Source of the DNA: Pseudomonas syringae
GTDB taxonomy: Bacteria > Pseudomonadota > Gammaproteobacteria > Pseudomonadales > Pseudomonadaceae
Length of the DNA stretch: 64,000 nt
Assembly: GCF_021606685.1 (NCBI RefSeq)
Contig: NZ_WKCB01000006.1
Coordinates: forward strand, 62,001-126,000
Reading direction: 5' to 3'
Shown: positions 26,621 through 36,100 of the stretch, in pieces
Layout: each line of letters opens with the position of its first letter
Numbering within the stretch: position 1 is the stretch's first letter
Made by a program: the position numbers and the translations under genes
Notes under the pieces: generated by a model
What the model was told of the DNA's origin: nothing
Databases searched by the model: none
The model's input: the letters and a program-made list of their open reading frames with translations, nothing else

Positions 26621-26622
26621 GA

Positions 26623-27129
26623 TTACTGGTCCCCTGCAGGCTTGGGCGCGCTGGCAAGTGCCTGAAGCAGTGCCGGGTCCTTGATCGCCTTCATGATGAT
26701 TTCTTCAGCGCCGGTCTTGCCGTCCATGTAGGTCAGCAGGTTGGCCAGCTGGGTGCGGGCTTCGAGCAGTTGGTTCAGCGAGTCGACCTTGCGGGCCACG
26801 GCGGCCGGGCTGAAGTCGTCCATGCTTTCGAAGGTGATGTCCAGGCTCAAGTTGCCTTCGCCGGTCAGCTCGTTGGGGACGTGAAACGCCACGCGCGGCT
26901 GCATGGCCTTGAGGCGTGAGTCGAAGTTGTCGACGTCCACTTCAAGGAATTTGCGGTCGGCCACCGGTGCCAGAGGTTCGGCAGGCTTGCCGGCGAGGTC
27001 GGCCATCACACCCATCACGAAGGGCAGCTGGACCTTTTTCTCGGCGCCGTAAAGCTCGACGTCGTACTCGATCTGCACTCGAGGCGCGCGGTTGCGCGCG
27101 ATGAATTTCTGAGAACTTTGCTTCGCCAC
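26623..27129 (-). CDS. tssB: TssB small sheath subunit (VipA)
   Basis: The protein has 168 aa. MAKQSSQKFIARNRAPRVQI starts the protein, VELYGAEKKVQLPFVMGVMA follows, and the conserved VDNFDSRLKAMQPRVAFHV is present. It pairs with TssC in the sheath, and its C-terminal helix region contributes to ClpV recognition after contraction. It lies 54 bp downstream of tssA, within the same leftward operon. Confidence 0.96.
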   Translation of the reverse strand: MAKQSSQKFIARNRAPRVQIEYDVELYGAEKKVQLPFVMGVMADLAGKPAEPLAPVADRKFLEVDVDNFDSRLKAMQPRVAFHVPNELTGEGNLSLDITFESMDDFSPAAVARKVDSLNQLLEARTQLANLLTYMDGKTGAEEIIMKAIKDPALLQALASAPKPAGDQ

Positions 27130-27183
27130 GTTGCTGCTCCTGGTCGCTTGAGCGACGGTGTTGTTACTGCATGGCCTGGCGGT

Positions 27184-28203
27184 TTACTCGCCGTCCGGGC
27201 CACGCAGGTTTTCAAATTGGGACATGCCGTCGGGAATCAGATTGCGCACGATGGCCGCGAAGTCGGCGTGCACCAGATTCTTGGCCCGGTTCAACAGCAC
27301 CGGCAGCGGGCTCGAAGGCTCGTGCCGGGTGTAGTACGCAAGGATTTTGTCGAGGCTGCGCAGCACGTCATCACGGTTGGCGATATCGCCCACCGGGCGG
27401 GGTGCTGCGGGGGCGGCGGCGAAGTCGACCGAGGGGGCATTGTCGTCACTGACGGCCTCGGGTTCGCTGCTGCTGTCGGTGCCTGGCACCGCTTGATTGA
27501 GGATCTGCAGCGCCTGCTTGAGCGGCTGCTTGAGGTTACTGAGGTCCACGCCCTGGGCGGAACCGACTTGATCATTGACCTGCTGCTCGATGGCTTCGCA
27601 CGCCGTACGCGCAGCGCTCAAGGCGTCGCGGGTGGCTTGCAGTTGCTCGGGGTCGCTGTCGAGGAAGGCTGCGTGCAGCTGCTGCGTGCCCAGCTGCTCG
27701 TCGGCGAAGCTCATCAGGCCGCTGGCATTCAGCGCGGCGCGCAGGGTTACCGGGCCGAAGGTGCGCGAACGTGTGAGGATGCTTTCGCGCAGCAGGCGAA
27801 TAGTCGCGTCGCTGGTCAAGCCGGACAGGGCGTTGATGCGCACGGTAGGGTCGTTATCGTCGTCGGCGTCCAGGCGCGGGTGCAGGTCGAGCCAGTAGTC
27901 GCGCAGCAGCGCGTTGATCAGCGTCAGGACGTCGGCAAGCCCGGCCACGCCTTGCAGGGCGAGGGAGCTTTGCAGCAGAAAATGGGTGATGCGCAGGTCT
28001 TTGCTGCGCTGCAACAGGTCGAGGCTTTGTTGCTGGATGCTGCGCCACTCCGGCGGTTCAGCGGGCAGGATCGAATCGCCCATGCTGCGCTCGGGTTGGC
28101 CCTTGGCATCACGCTCAAGTTGAAGAAATTGCGCGTCATATTCCATGTCTTCGCCACAAGGCGAAGTCGCGGAAACGGCGGCGAGCAGCAACGGCACATC
28201 CAC
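27184..28203 (-). CDS. tssA: TssA tail-assembly protein
   Basis: The protein has 339 aa. I choose a GTG start at 28203 because AGGGAG stands 10 bases upstream and the protein then begins VDVPLLLAAVSATSPCGEDM, the usual TssA ImpA-type N-terminus. An ATG 45 bases further upstream has no such support. The N-terminal ImpA domain (PAEPPEWRSIQQQSLDLLQR region) is followed by a Pro/Ala-rich linker and a C-terminal domain ending GMSQFENLRGPDGE. TssA rings coordinate baseplate, tube and sheath growth. It is the first gene of the leftward operon. Confidence 0.93.
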   Translation of the reverse strand: MDVPLLLAAVSATSPCGEDMEYDAQFLQLERDAKGQPERSMGDSILPAEPPEWRSIQQQSLDLLQRSKDLRITHFLLQSSLALQGVAGLADVLTLINALLRDYWLDLHPRLDADDDNDPTVRINALSGLTSDATIRLLRESILTRSRTFGPVTLRAALNASGLMSFADEQLGTQQLHAAFLDSDPEQLQATRDALSAARTACEAIEQQVNDQVGSAQGVDLSNLKQPLKQALQILNQAVPGTDSSSEPEAVSDDNAPSVDFAAAPAAPRPVGDIANRDDVLRSLDKILAYYTRHEPSSPLPVLLNRAKNLVHADFAAIVRNLIPDGMSQFENLRGPDGE

Positions 28204-28596
28204 TGAAATTGATCTCCCTATCAGCCCGTTAGATGGCGGGCAGTTCATGCATTAGTTGCGCGAGGAACTTTGCATGTTTTCTTGGTCATATAAGCGCAAT
28301 GCCACTAATGTGCCATCACTGCAATGCAAGAAGTTGTGCATTTTTGGTGTAGTAGTTAGGCCTTGTCAAGGTAAGCTATTCGCCCTCTGTGACAGATGTG
28401 CGGTGCTTAACAACCCGCGCGACTGGTGGGTCGAATGGCGCACCGGGATAGGATTTTTGTCATGCAGCCCAGTTAAGATCAGCGATCATGCTGGGATTGG
28501 CAGGTTGTGGACGGTCGGAAACACGACCTGATGGGATTTCTCGGGAAACGCTGTCCCGGGGATCGACTGCGCGCGAAGTATCAGCAAGGAGGCAAG
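28204..28596. promoter_or_regulatory. 393-bp divergent T6SS control region
   Basis: This gene-free stretch must hold both T6SS promoters. On the tssA side it is relatively AT-rich, with direct repeats GCAATGC at 28296-28302 and 28321-28327 and an inverted TTGCAT/ATGCAA pair (28270, 28324). No good sigma-54 -24/-12 pair with correct spacing was found, and no clear -35/-10 could be assigned. On the tagH side, the last about 150 bases hold eight GGA triplets and two small hairpins (28513-28528, stem GGTCG/CGACC; 28542-28558, stem CGGGA/TCCCG). GGA-rich leaders are typical of RsmA/RsmE targets. A 91-codon open frame across 28256-28531 shows no protein-like features. Confidence 0.5.
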
Positions 28597-29928
28597 ATGT
28601 CGCTGTGTTTGACTATCACTAGTTATCACAAGATTACCCCTGGGCAATGCGCCGAAAAGTCCTTGAATCAGGGCTCGATGGCGATCGGCCGCAGCGCGGA
28701 TAATGACTGGGTATTGCCTGACCCCGAGCGCCTGGTGTCTTCGCAACATTGTGTTATTCAATACAAAGACGGCCGTTATTATTTAACCGATAACAGTACA
28801 AACGGTGTGGAGTTGGTTAACGCCGGTATTCGTTTGCGCAGAGGTAGCAGCGAGCCCCTGCAAGATGGCGAGTTGATCCGTATCGGCGATTACGAGATCC
28901 AGGCACGCATCGACTTCAACAGGCAGGCCGTCGATAACCAGCCGTTTGCCGGTGAGTCGCCGAACAGCTTTGAAGCGTTGATGGGCGCGGTGGCGAGCCC
29001 ACCTGCGCCCACCCCGGTGATTGCCCCGCAGTTCCAGGGCGCGTCGTCGATGGACACGCTGCCCGACCTGTTCGACTTCCTCAGCCCCACCACCGTACCG
29101 CCGCCGACCGTGGCCGACCACGTGCCCTGCGAGCAACACGATTTCCGTCCGCCGACGCCGGTGGCGGTGCCTGTGGTCGAGCAGCCGTCGGTATCCGGCG
29201 CGGTGATTCCCGAAGACTGGGACCTGTTTGGCGACACGCCCGCGCCGGTCATCAGTGCGCCGCCACCGCCACCGCCTGCCGCCGTCGTCCCGCCGCCACC
29301 CGTGGTCGAGCCTGCGCTCCCCGTGGCCGATGCCCTGCAACAGCCCGACCTGCTGCAAGCCTTCCTGCGCGGTGCGGGCCTGGACCAGTTGCGCCTGGAT
29401 ACCGCCCAGGCGCATGCGCAGATGGAAAGCATCGGCCGCAGCTACCGGCTGATGGTCGAAGGCCTGATCGATGTGTTGCGCGCGCGTGCCAGTCTCAAGG
29501 GCGAGTTCCGCATGCAGCAGACGATGATCCAGCCGGCCGAAAACAACCCCTTGAAATTCGCCCCGAACGCCGACGAAGCATTGTTGCTGTTGCTGCGTCA
29601 TGGAAACCAAGCGTTTATGGCGCCGGACCTCGCCGTGCGCGACAGTTTCGACGATCTGCGCGCTCACCAGCTGGCCGTAATGGCGGGCGTTGAAGCGGCG
29701 ATCAAGCACCTGCTCAGTCGCTTCGAGCCGGCCCAGCTGGAAGAGCGCATGGGCAAGCCAGGCGGGCTGTCGAGCATTTTCAATGGCTCGCGCCAGGCGC
29801 AGTACTGGCAGCAGTTCACCGAGCTTTACAGCAATATTTCCCGCGAGGCCCAGGAAGATTTCCAGGACCTGTTCGGTCGCGAATTCAGCCGAGCCTACGA
29901 GGAACACAGCGCACGCCAGCGTCGCTGA
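28597..29928 (+). CDS. tagH: TagH/Fha, FHA-domain T6SS regulator
   Basis: The protein has 443 aa, starting MSLCLTITSYHK after AAGGAGG. The FHA domain covers about residues 25-100: IGRSADNDWVLPD, SSQHCVIQY and NSTNGVEL give the Gly-Arg, Ser, His and Asn that bind phosphothreonine. A Pro-rich linker (about 130-245) leads to a C-terminal TagH domain about 260-440. In H1-type systems Fha is phosphorylated by PpkA and dephosphorylated by PppA, and the phospho form promotes assembly. It is the first gene of the rightward operon. Confidence 0.94.
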   Translation: MSLCLTITSYHKITPGQCAEKSLNQGSMAIGRSADNDWVLPDPERLVSSQHCVIQYKDGRYYLTDNSTNGVELVNAGIRLRRGSSEPLQDGELIRIGDYEIQARIDFNRQAVDNQPFAGESPNSFEALMGAVASPPAPTPVIAPQFQGASSMDTLPDLFDFLSPTTVPPPTVADHVPCEQHDFRPPTPVAVPVVEQPSVSGAVIPEDWDLFGDTPAPVISAPPPPPPAAVVPPPPVVEPALPVADALQQPDLLQAFLRGAGLDQLRLDTAQAHAQMESIGRSYRLMVEGLIDVLRARASLKGEFRMQQTMIQPAENNPLKFAPNADEALLLLLRHGNQAFMAPDLAVRDSFDDLRAHQLAVMAGVEAAIKHLLSRFEPAQLEERMGKPGGLSSIFNGSRQAQYWQQFTELYSNISREAQEDFQDLFGREFSRAYEEHSARQRR

Positions 29929-29980
29929 CCCGCACTACATGGATCTAACGGATAGCTAAATACGTCATTGAGGACGCAGG

Positions 29981-30490
29981 ATGATTCCCAGGTTTTTATT
30001 CGCAGTCGCCACACTGCTTCTGCTGACGGCGTGTGCCAACGACACCGCCAAGCCCGAGGCCGCTGCCGAGGCGGACGCGGACACCGCCGCCATCGAGCTG
30101 CACTTTCACGCAATTGCCGGGCTTAACCCCGGCGCGAATGGCCAGGCCGCTCCGGTGCGGGTGCGCATTTTCGAACTGAAAAACGCCGCCACCTTCGGCC
30201 GCTCCGATTACTTCGCACTGGCTGACCGCGCGCAGTCCACCTTGGGCCTGGACCTGCTGGACCAGGATGAAGTGATGGTCCAGCCCGGCCAGCAATTGAG
30301 CATCCAGCGCGACCTCGACCCGTCGACCCGTCAGATCGGTTTGCTGGTGGGCTATCGAGAGCTGGACCGCGCGCAATGGCGCACGGTGATCAGCGTGCCG
30401 GCGCGCCAGTACAGCGAATACCAGATCAGCCTCGATGTGCGTGCCGTACGCGCCGACGTCGTGGCAACCCCATCCAGCCCTGCCCAATAG
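29981..30490 (+). CDS. tssJ: TssJ outer-membrane lipoprotein
   Basis: The protein has 169 aa. A short signal peptide ends in the lipobox LTAC with Cys18. The mature part shows the TssJ transthyretin-like fold pattern: PVRVRIFELKNAATFGRSDY, QPGQQLSIQRDLDPSTRQIG and a closing strand. It anchors the TssLM complex to the outer membrane. It starts 52 bp after tagH and 17 bp before tssK. Confidence 0.94.
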   Translation: MIPRFLFAVATLLLLTACANDTAKPEAAAEADADTAAIELHFHAIAGLNPGANGQAAPVRVRIFELKNAATFGRSDYFALADRAQSTLGLDLLDQDEVMVQPGQQLSIQRDLDPSTRQIGLLVGYRELDRAQWRTVISVPARQYSEYQISLDVRAVRADVVATPSSPAQ

Positions 30491-30507
30491 ACGCAATCGG
30501 AGCCCCC

Positions 30508-31842
30508 ATGTCCTGGAACAATCGCGTGGTCTGGTCGGAAGGCATGTTCATCGGAACGCAGCACTTCCAGCAGCATGACCGTTACCTGGAAAACCTCATC
30601 GACGCCCGTAGCCGGCCGCTGTCCGCCGGTGCCTGGGGGTTTTCCGAGTTGCTGATCGATCAGGGCCTGCTGGCCCAGGGCAAGTTGGCGATCGTCTCGG
30701 CGCGCGGCCTGTTGCCCGACGGTACGCCGTTCAACATTCCCCAGGATGACCTGGCGCCGAGCCCGTTGAATATCGACGACAACCTGCGCGACGGCCTGGT
30801 CTACCTGGCCTTGCCGCTCAAGCGCGCGGGCGCGCGTGACACCGTCGACGACGGCGAAACCCTTGGCGCTGCGCGGTACGTGAGCCAGGTGCGCGAAGTG
30901 CGCGACGACAACGCGCCTTTCGAAAACCGCGCGCCAGTGGCCGTGGGCTCCCGCGCCTTGCGTCTGCTGACCGCCCAGGATGGCATCAGCGATTACGCCG
31001 CCATCGGTCTGGTGCGCATCAAGGAAAAGCGCGCCGACCGCGCATTGGTACTGGATGACAGCTACATCCCGCCAGTGCTGGATGTGGCCGCGAGCAAACC
31101 GCTGACGGCGTTTCGCAGTGAACTGCTCGGCCTGCTGCACCAGCGCGGCGAAGCCCTGGCTGGCCGCGTGGTTGCCTCGGGCGCGGGTGGCGCGTCGGAA
31201 ATTGCCGATTTCATGCTGCTGCAACTGGTCAACCGCGCCCAGCCGTTGATCCAGCATTTCAGCCAGTTGAGCCCGCTGCATCCGGAGCGCTTCTTCAGCG
31301 AACTGGTCAGCCTGGCCGGTGAGTTCTCGACCTTTTCCACCGCAGGCCGTCGCCCCCAGGAATACCCGCACTACCAGCACGACGAGCTGGCCTTGAGCTT
31401 CGCCCCGGTGATGGCGGCCCTGCGTGAAGCGCTGTCGATGCTGATCGACAGCAAGGCCACGCCGATTCCGATTGTCGAGAAAGCCTACGGCATCCACGTG
31501 GCCATGCTCGCCGACAAAACCCTGCTCGATAGCGCCAGTTTCATCCTGGTGGTACGCGCCGACGTGCCCGGCGAAACCCTGCGCGCGCGCTTCGGCCAGC
31601 AAAGCAAGGTCGGCTCGGTGGAGCACATCCGCGACATGGTCAACCTGCAACTGCCGGGCATCGGCCTGCTGCCATTGCCGGTGGCGCCGCGCCAGATCCC
31701 CTACCACGCAGGCTCCACTTACTACGAGTTGGACCGGGGCAGCGAACACTGGCAGCAACTGAACAACTCGGGCGGTTTTGCCTTCCACATCGCCGGGCAG
31801 TTCCCGGGCTTGAACCTGGCCTTCTGGGCGATCCGAGGATAA
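30508..31842 (+). CDS. tssK: TssK baseplate-to-membrane connector
   Basis: The protein has 444 aa from MSWNNRVVWSEGMFIGTQHF, the signature start of the family. RYLENLIDARSRPLSAGAWGF follows, and the C-terminus has YELDRGSEHWQQL with FAFHIAGQFPGLNL. TssK trimers dock the baseplate on TssL and TssM. Gaps of 17 and 6 bp to neighbours mark it as an operon member. A longer upstream frame overlapping tssJ is not used. Confidence 0.96.
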   Translation: MSWNNRVVWSEGMFIGTQHFQQHDRYLENLIDARSRPLSAGAWGFSELLIDQGLLAQGKLAIVSARGLLPDGTPFNIPQDDLAPSPLNIDDNLRDGLVYLALPLKRAGARDTVDDGETLGAARYVSQVREVRDDNAPFENRAPVAVGSRALRLLTAQDGISDYAAIGLVRIKEKRADRALVLDDSYIPPVLDVAASKPLTAFRSELLGLLHQRGEALAGRVVASGAGGASEIADFMLLQLVNRAQPLIQHFSQLSPLHPERFFSELVSLAGEFSTFSTAGRRPQEYPHYQHDELALSFAPVMAALREALSMLIDSKATPIPIVEKAYGIHVAMLADKTLLDSASFILVVRADVPGETLRARFGQQSKVGSVEHIRDMVNLQLPGIGLLPLPVAPRQIPYHAGSTYYELDRGSEHWQQLNNSGGFAFHIAGQFPGLNLAFWAIRG

Positions 31843-31848
31843 ACCGCG

Positions 31849-33138
31849 ATGCATCCCAATGATGACGACCGCACCCAGTTCATGCCGCGCCCGGGTGGCC
31901 GGGCGCCGGAACCTGCGCGTGCCGAACCTGCCCCCTTGTCGATGCCGGCCGCGCCGATGCTCACCGGCAAAAGCCAGGGCCTCAACCCGCTGGAAAGCGC
32001 CGCCGGCCCGCTGCTGGCCCTGCTGACGCGCCTGCGCAACACCATCGCCCACCCGGCGCCGGCCAGCTTGCGTGCGCAATTGCTGGCCTACCTGCGCCAG
32101 TTCGAAGAGCGCGCCGAAGCCGCCGGTGTGGCGCGCAACGAAGTGCTGCTGGCGCGCTACGCGCTGTGCACGGCGCTGGATGAAGCGGTGCTCAGTACGC
32201 CGTGGGGCAGCACCAGTGACTGGGGCAAGCAGAGCCTGTTGATCACCGTGCACAACGAAGCCTGGGGCGGTGAAAAAGTCTTCCAGTTACTCGATCACTG
32301 CCTGCAAAGCCCGCGCGAGCGTTTGTACCTGCTGGAGCTGTTGTACCTGTGCATGTGCCTGGGTTTCGAAGGCCGCTACCGCGTGATGAACGACGGTCGC
32401 AGCCACTTGGAAGCCCTGCGCGAACGCACCGCCGCTGCGATCCGCAGTGCCCGTGGTGAACACGAACGTGAGCTGTCGCCGCACTGGCGTGGCGTGAGCG
32501 TGGCGCGCGATCGCCTGGCGCAGTTCATGCCGCCGTGGATCGCCGTGGCCATCGGCGTTGCGCTGTTGCTGGCGTTGCTGTTCGGCCTGCGCCTCAAGCT
32601 GGCCTCGGATGCCGAGCCGGTGTTCAAGAATATCCATGCCCTGGGTGAGATCCCGGTGCAGGCCATCGACCGTCCGGTGGCGCAACCCAAAGTGATCGAG
32701 CGTCCGCGCCTGGCGGGCTTCCTGGTGGAAGACATCAAGGCTGGCCGCGTGGCGGTAGAAGACAAGGTCGACCGCTCCGTGGTGACGATTCGTGGCGATG
32801 AACTGTTCGCGTCGGCCAGCTCCAGCATCCGCGATGACTTCGAGCCGCTGATGCTGCGCATCGCTGATGCCATCCGCAAAGTGAAGGGCCAGGTGCGCGT
32901 CACCGGGCACAGCGACAACCGCCCGATTGCCACGCTGCGCTTTCCGTCGAACTGGGCGCTGTCCGAAGCGCGGGCCAAGTCGGTACTGGAAATCCTCGCG
33001 GCCAAGACCGGCCAGGGTGATCGCTTCAGTGCCGAAGGCAGAAGCGACACCGAGCCAGTCGCTACCAACAGCACCGCTGAAGGCCGTGCCCGTAATCGTC
33101 GGGTTGAAATCACCGTATTGGCGGAGGGCGTCGAGTGA
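31849..33138 (+). CDS. tssL: TssL (DotU-type) with C-terminal OmpA domain
   Basis: The protein has 429 aa. An N-terminal Pro-rich tail is followed by the cytoplasmic DotU domain (about 45-220; NEVLLARYALCTALDEAVL), a single membrane helix (about 230-249) and a periplasmic OmpA-like peptidoglycan-binding domain (about 315-425; VTGHSDNRPI, RAKSVLEIL, GRARNRRVEITV). The extended form anchors the membrane complex to the cell wall and is usual in H1-type systems. Its stop overlaps the GTG start of tssM by 4 bp. Confidence 0.95.
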   Translation: MHPNDDDRTQFMPRPGGRAPEPARAEPAPLSMPAAPMLTGKSQGLNPLESAAGPLLALLTRLRNTIAHPAPASLRAQLLAYLRQFEERAEAAGVARNEVLLARYALCTALDEAVLSTPWGSTSDWGKQSLLITVHNEAWGGEKVFQLLDHCLQSPRERLYLLELLYLCMCLGFEGRYRVMNDGRSHLEALRERTAAAIRSARGEHERELSPHWRGVSVARDRLAQFMPPWIAVAIGVALLLALLFGLRLKLASDAEPVFKNIHALGEIPVQAIDRPVAQPKVIERPRLAGFLVEDIKAGRVAVEDKVDRSVVTIRGDELFASASSSIRDDFEPLMLRIADAIRKVKGQVRVTGHSDNRPIATLRFPSNWALSEARAKSVLEILAAKTGQGDRFSAEGRSDTEPVATNSTAEGRARNRRVEITVLAEGVE

Positions 33139-36100
33139 AGGCGTTTTTCAGTTTCATGATTCGCTGGGTGATCCCCGTGCTGGGCCTGATCGCCCTGAGC
33201 CTGATCATCTGGTTTGTCGGGCCGTTGCTCGATGTGCTGGTGCCGGAAGGGCGGCGCTGGGCGCTGATCATCCTGGTGTTTGCGCTGTGGCTGGCCTACC
33301 GCGTGTTCTGCATCATCCAGGCCCGCCGCCAGGCCGCCCAAGTGATGCGCAGCCTGGCCGCCGAAACCCCCGCCGACCCCAACAGCGTGGCGACTGCCGA
33401 AGAGTTGTCGACCCTGCGCCAACGCATGGACGAAGCCCTGGCGTTGCTGAAAAAGGCCAAGCTGGGCGGTGATGAGCGCCGCAATCTCTACGAGCTGCCG
33501 TGGTACGTGATCATCGGCCCGCCGGGCTCGGGCAAGACCACGGCGCTGGTCAATTCCGGGCTGCATTTCCCCTTGGCCGCGCAGTTGGGCGCCGGCGCAG
33601 TGCGTGGCGTTGGGGGGACGCGCAATTGCGATTGGTGGTTTACCGACCAGGCCGTATTGCTCGACACCGCTGGCCGCTACACCACGCAGGACAGCAACTC
33701 CACGGTGGATAAAGCCGCGTGGCTGGGCTTTCTCGACCTGCTGAAAAAGCAGCGCTCGCGCCGCCCCATCGATGGCGCGTTTATCGCCATCAGCCTGTCG
33801 GACCTGTTGCTCGGTACCGACGCCGAGCGCGCTGCGCATGCGGCCGCCATCCGCCTGCGTATCCAGGAGCTGTACACCCAGCTGGGCGTGCGTTTCCCGA
33901 TCTACCTGATGCTGACCAAGCTCGACCTGGTGCCGGGCTTCATGGAGTATTTCGACAACCTGAGCAAGGAAGAACGCGCCCAGGTGTGGGGCATGACCTT
34001 TGCCCTCGACGACGGCAAACACAGCGACAGCCCGCTGGCCCACCTGCAAAGCGAATTCGCAGGCCTGGAGCAGCGCCTCAACGAACGGTTAGTCGAACGC
34101 CTGCAGCAGGAGCGCGACCCCGCGCGTCGCGACCTGATCTACGGTTTCCCGCAGCAGTTCGGCGCGCTCAAGGATTGCCTGCAAAGCTTCCTCGAAGGCG
34201 TGTTCAAGCCCAATGCCTTTGAAGAGCGCGTGCTGCTGCGCGGTGTGTACTTCACCAGCGGCACCCAGGAAGGCAGCCCGATTGATCGCTTGATCGGCGC
34301 CATGGCCCAGAGCATGAACCTGGACCGCCAGCACCTGGCGCGCCAGAGCGGCACCGGGCGCAGTTACTTCATCGAAAAACTCTTCACCGCTGTGGCGTTT
34401 GCCGAGCGTGGATTGGTCGGTGTGAACCCCAAGGTTGAACGCCGGCGCAAATGGATTGCGCGCGGTGTGCTTGCCGCTACCGTGGCATTGGTCGTGGTGG
34501 TCAGCGGCCTGTGGTGGGTGAGCTATCGCGCCAACCAGGCGTATATCGCCCAGGTCGATCAGAAGGTCGCGCCCCTGGGCCAGACCGTGCAGAACCTGAG
34601 CCCGGCGCAGCGCGAAGTCCTGGCAGTGCTGCCGTTGCTTAACGCGGTGAAGAACCTGGCCGGGGATTCGCCCAGCTGGTCCGAGGGCCTGGGCCTGTAT
34701 CAAGGCGACATGCTCGAAGCCGAGTCGGCCAGCGTCTACCGCAAGCTGTTGATCGCCGTGTTCGCGCCGCGCCTGGTCACGCGCATCGAAGAGCAATTGC
34801 ACGGTGGCGGCAATTCCGACTTCCTCTACGAAGGCCTCAAGGCCTACCTGATGCTCGCCGACTCCGAGCACTACGACCCGGACTTCATCAAGGCCTGGAT
34901 CGCCCTGGACTGGGACCGCAACCTGCCGCGCGACCTGCCGGCCGACCAGCGCCAGGCGTTGACCGGGCACTTGCAGGCGTTGTTCGACCGCCACCCACCG
35001 AGTGCGCGCCTCGATCCGCGTCTGATCGACGACCTGCGTCGCCAGCTGCAGCAACTGCCGGTGGCCCAGCGCGTGTATGACCGGGTCAAGCGCCAGAAAC
35101 TGCCACAAGGCATCCCGGACTTTCGTCTCAACGAAGCCGCCGGCCGGGACGCTGCGCTGGTGTTCAGCCGCAAGAGCGGCAAGCCGCTGGGCGAGCCGCT
35201 GAGTGGCTTCTTCACGGCCAAGGGCTACCGCCAGGCGTTCCTGCTGAGCAGCCTGAACCAGACTGGCACCCTCGCTGAAGAGCAATGGGTGCTGGGCCAT
35301 GAGCAGGCCGATCAGCAGAACGTGGCGAGCCTGGCCGCCGATGTGCGGCGGCTGTATTTCCAGGATTACCAACGCCAGTGGGATGCGTTGCTGGCGGACA
35401 TCGACTTTGTGCCGATCACCAGCGTGGCCCAGGCGGCCGATGTGCTGCGGGTGATTTCCGGCCCGACTTCACCGCTGAAAAAACTGCTGGTGGCGGTGGC
35501 CAAGGAAACCGACCTGCAAGCCGAAGAACGCCAATTGGCCGCCCAAGGCGCGCCGGTTGAAGGCGGCGTCGACAAGCTCAAGGAGCGCCTCGGCAGCCTG
35601 CTCGGCCAGGAGCAACCGACTGCCAACGCACCCCAGGCGGCGGACGACCCGGTGACCGCGCACTTTGCCGAACTCAACAGCATCGTCAGCAAAAACGAAG
35701 GCGACCCGGCAGCCATCGACGGCCTGCTGGCAGACATGAACGCGCTGTATGTGCAGGTCAGCGCCATGGTCGGCGCCAGTGGCGATGCCTTGCTTGGCGA
35801 GGCCAAGAACCAGGCTGCGGCTGCGGCCACGCGCGTTAGCCTGAATGCCGAGCGCCAGCCGCCGTTGGTGCAGGGCATGGTCAAGTCGGTGGTCAACTCC
35901 ACCACCAACAGCATGATGGGCGGGGTGCGTAACCAGCTGAATGCGGCCTGGGTCAGCGAAGTGGTCAATGTGTACCGCCAGTCGCTGGCGGGGCGCTACC
36001 CGATGTCGCCGGGCAGTGCGCGGGACGCGACGCTGGATGACTTCGGCCAGTTTTTCGGCGTGGGCGGCGTGATGGACAACTACTTCCGCAAGTACCTGCA

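Noticed and set aside
28204..28400. Sigma-54 promoter for tssA
   Set aside because: TGGCAC and TTGC elements occur on the minus strand, but the GG-to-GC spacing is 17 instead of 12, which sigma-54 does not tolerate.
28256..28531. 91-codon open frame in the divergent T6SS control region
   Set aside because: No ribosome site, no recognisable domain, odd Cys/Trp-rich composition, and it overlaps the likely promoters and leader.
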